The notes beneath the pieces are model-generated. The model was not told the DNA's origin. It ran no database searches and worked only from the letters and a program-made list of their open reading frames with translations. From Ottowia massiliensis (lineage in GTDB: Bacteria > Pseudomonadota > Gammaproteobacteria > Burkholderiales > Burkholderiaceae_C), in the NCBI RefSeq assembly GCF_900240305.1, contig NZ_LT964854.1, positions 2,232,001-2,296,000 on the forward strand: 64,000 nucleotides of DNA, written 5' to 3'. Position numbers and translations under genes: made by a program. Shown one piece after another: positions 58,765 to 64,000 of this stretch; position 1 is the first letter of the stretch; each line of letters opens with the position of its first letter.

Positions 58765-59722
58765 TTAAACAGCTAATCTGGCCAGCTTTTCTTTCAGAAA
58801 GTCGATGAACGCCTGCGCCCTGGCGGGCAGCAGTTTGTTGGCGGTGAATCCATAAACCGGCACGGCGCGTGTCTGCCAGCCTGGCAGCAGCGCTTGCAGA
58901 CGGCCTTGCGCCGTATATGGAACGGCCAGCGCGTCAGGCAGCGCTGCGATGCTAAAACCGTGCAGCGCCAGGCGCAGGTTCAATCCCAGGCTGTTGGAAG
59001 CAATGCGGCCATTCACGCGGATGCTGCGTGATTGCGGGCTGGGCGTGTTGCCGTCAATCGTTCGCCATTGGCCGAATCGCCGTCTGCCTGGGCGGCCATT
59101 TCATGCGCGTGGCGCAACTCCCTCACATCATCAAAACCTGGTGGAAAGCGAAGGCACTGGTGCCGGGCCAGATCGGCAGGCTCCAGCGGCTCGCCGTGCC
59201 GCGCCACATAGGCAGGCGCGGCATACAGCCCGCCTGAAAACATGGCCAGCAGGCGCTCTACACCGGCCCTGAATCCGGCTGCTTGCCTGCGCGAATGGCC
59301 ACGTCAAACCTCTCGCTGATCAGATTGACCTTGCGCGGCGTCACATCAAAAGAGAGCTGAATGAGCGGAAACCGTTCGCAGAACTCCCCAAGATACGGGG
59401 CAATGAATTCATGCGCGAAGTCCACAGGCACGGAAAGGCGCAGCAGCCCTTGCGGCTCGCGCAGCAGATGGCCCAGCTGCTCATGCAACAGCCCAGCTTC
59501 GCTCACAAGCGCGTCGGCCCGGTTGAAATACAGGCGGCCCGCCTCCCTCAGCTCCACCTTGCGCGTGCTGCGCTTGAGCAGCGGCAAGCCCATGCGCTGC
59601 TCCAGCCGGCTGATGCGCGCCGACAGCGTGGACTTGGGCATCTCCAGCGACTGCGCCGCCTGCGTGAAGCTGCCAGCCCGCGCCACGGCCACAAAAAGCG
59701 CCATGTCATCCAATATCAGCAT
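58765..59722 (-). pseudogene. LysR-family regulator, frameshifted
   Basis: Three consecutive frames make one LysR protein. The N-terminal HTH MLILDDMALFVAVARAGSFTQAAQSLEMPKSTLSARISRLEQ and the start of the ligand domain (59258-59722) come first. After a shift near 59255 come ERLLAMFSGGLYAAPAYVARHGEPLEPADLARHQCLRF. After a second shift near 59070-59130 come SRSIRVNGRIASNSLGLNLRLALHGFSIAALPDAL and the normal C-terminus. A truncated HTH protein of 154 residues could still be made. It is divergent from the OYE gene, which it would originally have regulated. Confidence 0.85.
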
Positions 59723-59725
59723 GAT

Positions 59726-59743
59726 TGTTCCGTTGAATGAACA
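59726..59743. promoter_or_regulatory. Inverted repeat in the lysR-OYE divergent region
   Basis: TGTTC-CGTTGAAT-GAACA, an interrupted palindrome 4 bp from the lysR start. A candidate LysR-type binding site; an AT-rich stretch follows toward the OYE gene. Confidence 0.4.
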
Positions 59744-59990
59744 GTATTTTCCATTTTATTGCGCATTATTTCTGCGAAAGGGAAATATGCTGTCAGTCCC
59801 TTCATATATTCGCATAAAGGGTTCTGGAATGAACGCATTCGGCGCCCGGAATGCCGTTTTGCTGCTGATGGGTTACCGGGCCGGCGCCATGAGCTGGACA
59901 GGCTCCATTTGGCGAAATGAGGAAAATGCGCTGATGTCAATCAGCTAATTGCGGAGTTGAATTCTCCAAACCATTTTCAGGAGAAAACGC

Positions 59991-61070
59991 ATGAAACTGC
60001 TTGAATCATTCCGGATGGGGTCATTGATGCTGAAAAACCGCATGGTCATGGCCGCCATGACGCGCAGCCGCGCTGATATTCACGGCGTGGTCGGCACCAT
60101 GACGGCGGAGTATTATGCCCAGCGCGCCAGCGCGGGCCTGATTTTGTCGGAAGCCATCAATATTTCCGCCGACGCATTGGGCAGCCCGCTCACGCCTGGC
60201 CTGTTTGAAGAAAAACAGGTCGCCGCCTGGCGCAAAGTCACGCAGGCCGTGCATGAAAAAGGCGGAATCATTTTCGCCCAGCTCTGGCACACTGGCCGCG
60301 TGGGCCATTCCGTGGATCGCGGCGGCCAATTGCCCGTGGCGCCTTCGGCCATCAAAATCGAAGGCGCGCAGCATTTCACCTCGCAAGGCATGAAGGATTA
60401 TGAAACGCCGCGTGAACTGGCGCTGCCGGAAATTCGCCAGATCATTGCCAACTACGCCCAGGCGGCCCAAAATGCCGTGGCCGCCGGATTTGACGGCGTG
60501 GAGCTGCATGCCGCCAATGGCTATTTGCCGCAGCAGTTCTTGTCTGATTCCGCCAACCACCGCGCGGATGAGAATATGGCGGCAGCATCGCCAGCGCGTT
60601 TCACGCTGGAAGTCATGCGCACGCTGATTGCCCCCGTGGGCGGCGGCAAAGTCGGCATCAAAATCAGCCCGTTGCACCCTTACGCGGGCATTGCGTTCGA
60701 TGATCCCTTGGCAACTTACACTTATTTGATCAACGAGCTGAACCAGCTTGATTTTGCTTTTGTGGAATTGATGAAACGAAGCCCCATGTTCCCGCTGCTG
60801 CCGCATTATCCGCAAAGCGATGAGATCGAGATATTCGGCAAACTTGTTTCGCATACACTTGTGGCAGGCACGGCTTATACCCGCGAAAGCGGCGAAGCCG
60901 AGCTGCAAAAAGGCATTGTCAGCTTGATCGCCTATGGTTCGCTTTTCCTGGCCAATCCCGATCTGCCGCGCCGTTTTGAGCAAAACGCCGCGCTCAATGC
61001 CCCGGACCGCCCCACCCTGTTTGGCGGCGGCGAGTATGGCTATATTGACTATCCATTTCTTCCCGCCTGA
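59991..61070 (+). CDS. Old Yellow Enzyme family ene-reductase (NemA-like)
   Basis: FMN- and NADPH-dependent reductase of activated C=C bonds, nitroesters or maleimides. The 359-residue protein starts MKLLESFRMGSLMLKNRMVMAAMTRSRA, the family opening. Active-site pieces are FAQLWHTGRVGH and GFDGVELHAANGYLPQQFLSD (His/Asn pair binding substrate), and a C-terminal GYIDYPFL. AGGAG precedes the start. It lies divergent from a broken LysR gene. In NemA and similar systems the regulator represses the enzyme, so expression here may be unregulated. Confidence 0.94.
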   Translation: MKLLESFRMGSLMLKNRMVMAAMTRSRADIHGVVGTMTAEYYAQRASAGLILSEAINISADALGSPLTPGLFEEKQVAAWRKVTQAVHEKGGIIFAQLWHTGRVGHSVDRGGQLPVAPSAIKIEGAQHFTSQGMKDYETPRELALPEIRQIIANYAQAAQNAVAAGFDGVELHAANGYLPQQFLSDSANHRADENMAAASPARFTLEVMRTLIAPVGGGKVGIKISPLHPYAGIAFDDPLATYTYLINELNQLDFAFVELMKRSPMFPLLPHYPQSDEIEIFGKLVSHTLVAGTAYTRESGEAELQKGIVSLIAYGSLFLANPDLPRRFEQNAALNAPDRPTLFGGGEYGYIDYPFLPA

Positions 61071-61090
61071 TCCGCCGGGCGTCAAAAACA

Positions 61091-61119
61091 AAACCGCCAG
61101 TGATACGCAGGCGGTTTTT
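61091..61119 (+). terminator. Terminator after the OYE gene
   Basis: AAACCGCC / GGCGGTTT with an 11-nt loop and a T-run, 20 bp past the stop codon. Confidence 0.8.
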
Positions 61120-61298
61120 CATGCGCTTCAGATTTTCAGGAACGGGGTTTTGAAAATGCGACGCCTGCACTGAATTTATCGCCCGGAAAAGGCTATGCCA
61201 GCGCAATGTGCTTGATGGCGGGCGGAAACGCAGGCATTCCGGCGGGCGCGCAGGCCCAGGCGCTTGCAGGAAGACCCCGGGGTGGGGTTGGCATAATA

Positions 61299-61368
61299 AA
61301 AAAGGAGCAAATTCAAGGCCGTGAAAACGGGCGACTGCGCACGTTCCACTATGAATAGAGGAGCTAAA
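61299..61368 (+). repeat. Family A dispersed repeat, copy 17 (internal deletion)
   Basis: AAAAAGGAGCAAATTCAAGG, GACTGCGCACG, then CCACTATGAATAGAGGAGC. The 13 bases between ACTA and the second CTA of the consensus are missing. The wider gap 61071-61750 holds this copy and no convincing gene. Confidence 0.85.
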
Positions 61369-61750
61369 TAGGAGCCTTCAGCCTGCTTCGCCCACTGGCT
61401 GCGTTTTGCGCCATCCCGATTCGCCCTGCGCGTTCTTCAGGTTCTGGGCAAAGGGCGCGCCGGAGGCGGTATATTCGCTATTGGAAAATGAATAGGTGGC
61501 GGGAGAGTTCATGCGCGAAAACGGCGGGCACGGCCAGGAAAATTTGATGCGGCATGGATGGGTGGAAAGCCGGATTGGAATGAGCGCAGGCCGTTTCGCC
61601 CGAGGCGAAAATAGCATTTGCAAGCCGCCTTTGTGATTTGAAGCCATGATTTGACGGCGCTGCGCGCATAGCCTTTATCTGCCATTCACGTTGATAATGA
61701 ATGACGATGCCAGCGCGCGAGATTTTGATGCTGAAAACCGGAATTTATCC

Positions 61751-62557
61751 ATGACATTGCCTGCCCTGGCTCTGCAAGACGTGCGCAAGCGCTTTGGCGC
61801 CAGCGAAATCATTGGCGGCGTGAGCCTGGCGGTGCAGCCGGGCGAGCGCGTGGCGGTGATTGGGCCTAATGGCGCAGGCAAGTCCACGCTGTTTGATCTG
61901 ATCAGCGGGCGCACGCGCCCTGATGGCGGGCAAATCTGGCTGCACGGGGCGCGCGTGGATGGCAAACGGCCTTTTGAAATCAACCGCATGGGCCTGTCGC
62001 GCAGTTTTCAGGTCTCGCGCGTGTTTGGCGGCCTGAGCGTGCAGGACAACCTGCGTTGCGCCGCACTGTGGGCGCTGGGCTACCGCTACAGCCTGCTGCG
62101 CTGGCTGGGCCGCTTGCGCGATGTGAACCAGCGCGCCGATGAGCTGCTGGAGCGCACGCGCCTGGCGCACCGCCGCCACGCGCTGGCGGCGCACCTGGCG
62201 TATGCGGAGCAGCGGGCGCTGGAAATCGGCATCACGCTGGCCGGCGGCGCGCGCGTGGTGTTGCTGGACGAGCCGACAGCAGGCATGAACGCGGATGAGA
62301 CGGCGCATTTCATCGGCCTCATCCGCGAGCTGACGGCCGGGCGCACGCTGCTGATGGTGGAGCACGACATGGGCGTGGTTTTCAGCCTGGCAGACCGCAT
62401 CGCCGTGCTGGCGCAAGGGCGCTTGCTGGCGTTTGACACGCCCGAGGCCGTGCGCGCCGATGCGCGCGTGAAAGCGGTTTACCTGGGCAGCGAAGCGGAT
62501 GGGCCGGATGCACCGGATTCGCTTCAGGCCGCCGCCCATGCGGGAGGGCGGGCATGA
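61751..62557 (+). CDS. livG: Branched-chain amino acid ABC transporter ATP-binding protein (LivG type)
   Basis: Cytoplasmic ATPase of a branched-chain-amino-acid-type importer. The start MTLPALALQDVRKRFGASEI gives 268 residues (an upstream Met at 61697 is possible but lacks family similarity). Walker A GPNGAGKST, the LivG-specific RSFQVSRVFGGLSVQDNL, signature region LAYAEQRALEIGITLAGGARVVLLDEPTAGMN with Walker B, and the switch His in MVEHDMGVVF are all present. The ABC signature reads AYAEQRALE rather than SYGEQRxLE. The stop overlaps the livF start. Confidence 0.92.
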   Translation: MTLPALALQDVRKRFGASEIIGGVSLAVQPGERVAVIGPNGAGKSTLFDLISGRTRPDGGQIWLHGARVDGKRPFEINRMGLSRSFQVSRVFGGLSVQDNLRCAALWALGYRYSLLRWLGRLRDVNQRADELLERTRLAHRRHALAAHLAYAEQRALEIGITLAGGARVVLLDEPTAGMNADETAHFIGLIRELTAGRTLLMVEHDMGVVFSLADRIAVLAQGRLLAFDTPEAVRADARVKAVYLGSEADGPDAPDSLQAAAHAGGRA

Positions 62558-63279
62558 CGCTGCTTGTGCGCGACTTGCGCGCCTGCTACGGCAAAAGCGA
62601 AGTGCTGCACGGCGTGCGGCTGGAAGTGGCGCCGGGCGAAATCGTGGCGCTGCTGGGGCGCAATGGCGCGGGGCGCTCCACTTGCGCCAAGGCCATCATG
62701 GGGCTGCTGCCCGCCAGCGGAAGCGTGAGCTGGCGCGGCCAGCCGCTGCTGGGGCGGCCTGCGCATGAAATCGCCCGCCTGGGGCTGGGTTATGTGCCCG
62801 AAAGCCGCGATGTCTTTCCGCGCCTGACCGTGCGCCAGAACCTGCTGCTGGGCGAAAAACAGGGTGCGAAACAAGGCGCGAATCAGGGGGCGACCGGGCG
62901 CGCGCCCTGGCGCATGCAAGACATGTTCGAGCTGTTCGCGCCGCTCAAGGCACGCGAGCGCACCGAAGCGGGCGTGCTCTCCGGCGGCGAGCAGCAAATG
63001 CTCACGCTCTGCCGCACGCTCATGGGCAACCCCGATTTGCTGCTGGTGGATGAACCCACGGAAGGGCTGTCGCCCCTGATGGCCCAGCAGGTGGGCCGCT
63101 GCCTGCAAATGCTGCAAGCGCGGGGCCTGGGCATCTTGCTCATCGAGCAAAAGCTCTCCATCGCGCTGCGCATTGCCACCCGTGCGCTGGTGATGGGGCA
63201 GGGCCGCATCGTCTTTGAAGGCACGCCGCAGGCGCTGCGCGCCGATGAAAAAACCTGGCGCGAGTGGCTTCAGATATGA
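62554..63279 (+). CDS. livF: Branched-chain amino acid ABC transporter ATP-binding protein (LivF type)
   Basis: Second ATPase of the importer, starting inside the livG stop (ATGA). It has 241 residues. Walker A reads GRNGAGRST, with Arg in the place of the usual invariant Lys (GKST), which would be expected to weaken nucleotide binding. LGLGYVPESRDVFPRLTVRQNLLLG, the signature VLSGGEQQMLTLCRTLMGNPDLLLVDEPTEGL and the switch IEQKLSIAL are intact. A short GAKQGANQGA insert sits after the Q-loop region. With livG and the binding protein it forms a Liv-type operon; the two permease genes are not in the window and may follow. Confidence 0.92.
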   Translation: MTLLVRDLRACYGKSEVLHGVRLEVAPGEIVALLGRNGAGRSTCAKAIMGLLPASGSVSWRGQPLLGRPAHEIARLGLGYVPESRDVFPRLTVRQNLLLGEKQGAKQGANQGATGRAPWRMQDMFELFAPLKARERTEAGVLSGGEQQMLTLCRTLMGNPDLLLVDEPTEGLSPLMAQQVGRCLQMLQARGLGILLIEQKLSIALRIATRALVMGQGRIVFEGTPQALRADEKTWREWLQI

Positions 63280-63548
63280 CGGGCGGCGCGCTCGGGCAGC
63301 TGCTTGGGCGCTTGCTGGATTCGATGGCGCGCTTTTCAGCTTTCACCGGGCTGCCTGCGCTTGTAAAAGCGCAAGGCGAGACGCGCCTGCCGCACGCGAA
63401 CGCCTGCTTCATGCGGCTGTTTGTTTCGCATTCCGCAAGCATCAGCTTGGCGCGGCTATGGCATGGGCCAATGTAACTAGGCGATACTTAACGATACGTC
63501 ATGTTCGTATCAACGCATTGGCACCAACTCACTCTGGGGAAACACCGC

Positions 63549-64000
63549 ATGGCTGCGCTGCTGAAATTCGTGATGGCCACGGCCTGCGCCGTGGCGTGGG
63601 GCGCTGTTCCGCTGGCCGCCTGCGCGCAAGAGGCGCTGGAGGTGGTCCAGATCGTGCCGCTCAGCGGCCCCCTGGCGCAGGCGGGCCGCGAAATCAACGC
63701 CATGACCCGCGCCACGCTGGACGACTACAACCGGAACGCCAAGGGCGGCGTGCGCATCGAGCTGAAATCGCTGGATGACGGCTACAGCGCCGTCAAGGCC
63801 ACGCAAGCCGCCTCGTCCGCAGTGTCCAGCGCGCAAGCTTTTTTGTCGTGCTTTGGCTCCCCCAGCTGCCTGGCGCAGCAGCAAATCTGCGCCAAGGCCA
63901 AAGTGCCCCTGCTTGGCCCCGTGGCCGGTTCGTCCGCCCTGCGCGGCAAACAGGCCTGGTACACCTACGCCGTGCGCGCCCCGGCCAGCAGCGAGCTGTT
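63549..64000 (+). CDS. Type 1 periplasmic binding protein of the Liv-type transporter (3' end outside window)
   Basis: Open to the window edge, with the first 150 residues visible. A signal peptide (MAALLKFVMATACAVAWGAVPLAACAQE) is followed by EALEVVQIVPLSGPLAQAGREINAMTRATLDDYN, the standard opening of LivJ/LivK-like solute-binding proteins, then IELKSLDDGYSAVKATQAA and KVPLLGPVAGSSALR. The cysteine in LAACAQE could be a lipobox, but a normal cleavage is equally likely. It lies 269 bp after livF in the same direction, so it probably delivers the substrate to this transporter. Ligand unknown. Confidence 0.9.
   Translation, partial: MAALLKFVMATACAVAWGAVPLAACAQEALEVVQIVPLSGPLAQAGREINAMTRATLDDYNRNAKGGVRIELKSLDDGYSAVKATQAASSAVSSAQAFLSCFGSPSCLAQQQICAKAKVPLLGPVAGSSALRGKQAWYTYAVRAPASSEL

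Noticed and set aside
59829..59948. 39-codon open frame between lysR and the OYE gene
   Set aside because: No ribosome-binding site and no protein-like pattern; lies in promoter DNA.
61378..61647. 89-codon minus-strand frame ending LKNAQGESGWRKTQPVGEAG
   Set aside because: The last 45 residues look somewhat protein-like, but the first half does not, there is no clear start, and no family is recognised. Possibly a gene remnant.
63264..63476. 70-codon frame between livF and the binding-protein gene
   Set aside because: Overlaps the livF end, has no ribosome-binding site and no family pattern.

Overview
The window is a high-GC chromosome segment from a betaproteobacterium of the order Burkholderiales, most likely family Comamonadaceae. 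This rests on protein character (BamA, LpxA/D, PurL, UbiD, PoxB, NrdJ), the rseP-bamA-skp-lpxD-fabZ-lpxA gene order and the style of the intergenic DNA. No rRNA operon, CRISPR array or intact insertion sequence was seen.

Layout. 1-6.7 kb: tail of an RND efflux permease, tRNA-Leu, a B12-dependent ribonucleotide reductase (nrdJ), a ferredoxin-NADP reductase, an exported protein and tRNA-Lys. 6.7-9.0 kb: a PepSY_TM/DUF2271/DUF4198 operon. 9.4-14.1 kb: ppsR and a class Ia reductase (nrdA-nrdB). 14.8-21.4 kb: the envelope operon rseP-bamA-skp-lpxD-fabZ-lpxA, cut off from its usual neighbours at both ends. 21.5-26.0 kb: a decayed pseudouridine synthase, an XRE regulator and a divergent WYL-regulator cassette ending in a dynamin/HSR1-like GTPase and a membrane partner. 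26.1-40.6 kb: a TIGR02117-type protein, dapE, ftsK, an LprI-like protein, purL, an NSS transporter, a small AT-rich membrane gene and poxB. 40.6-44.4 kb: an AT-richer island coding for a pesticin-type muramidase effector and three tandem exported proteins, very likely its immunity proteins. 44.6-53.5 kb: ubiD, a giant DUF2339 membrane protein and an AraC/TonB-receptor iron locus. 54-61 kb: ankyrin lipoprotein, transposase remnant, Crp/Fnr regulator, trxB, rpmB-rpmG, tRNA-Ser, tRNA-Ala, a MaoC hydratase, a broken LysR gene and an Old Yellow Enzyme. 61.7-64 kb: livG-livF and the start of a type 1 periplasmic binding protein.

The most unusual whole-window feature is a dispersed repeat of about 85 bp (family A). 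At least 17 copies in both orientations sit in the gaps between genes, and one is embedded in frame in purL with its core apparently inverted. A second family (B) recurs at six or more sites. Many gene neighbourhoods that are normally conserved in relatives are interrupted beside these repeats. The two most system-like accessory loci are the effector plus triple immunity array and the WYL/GTPase cassette.
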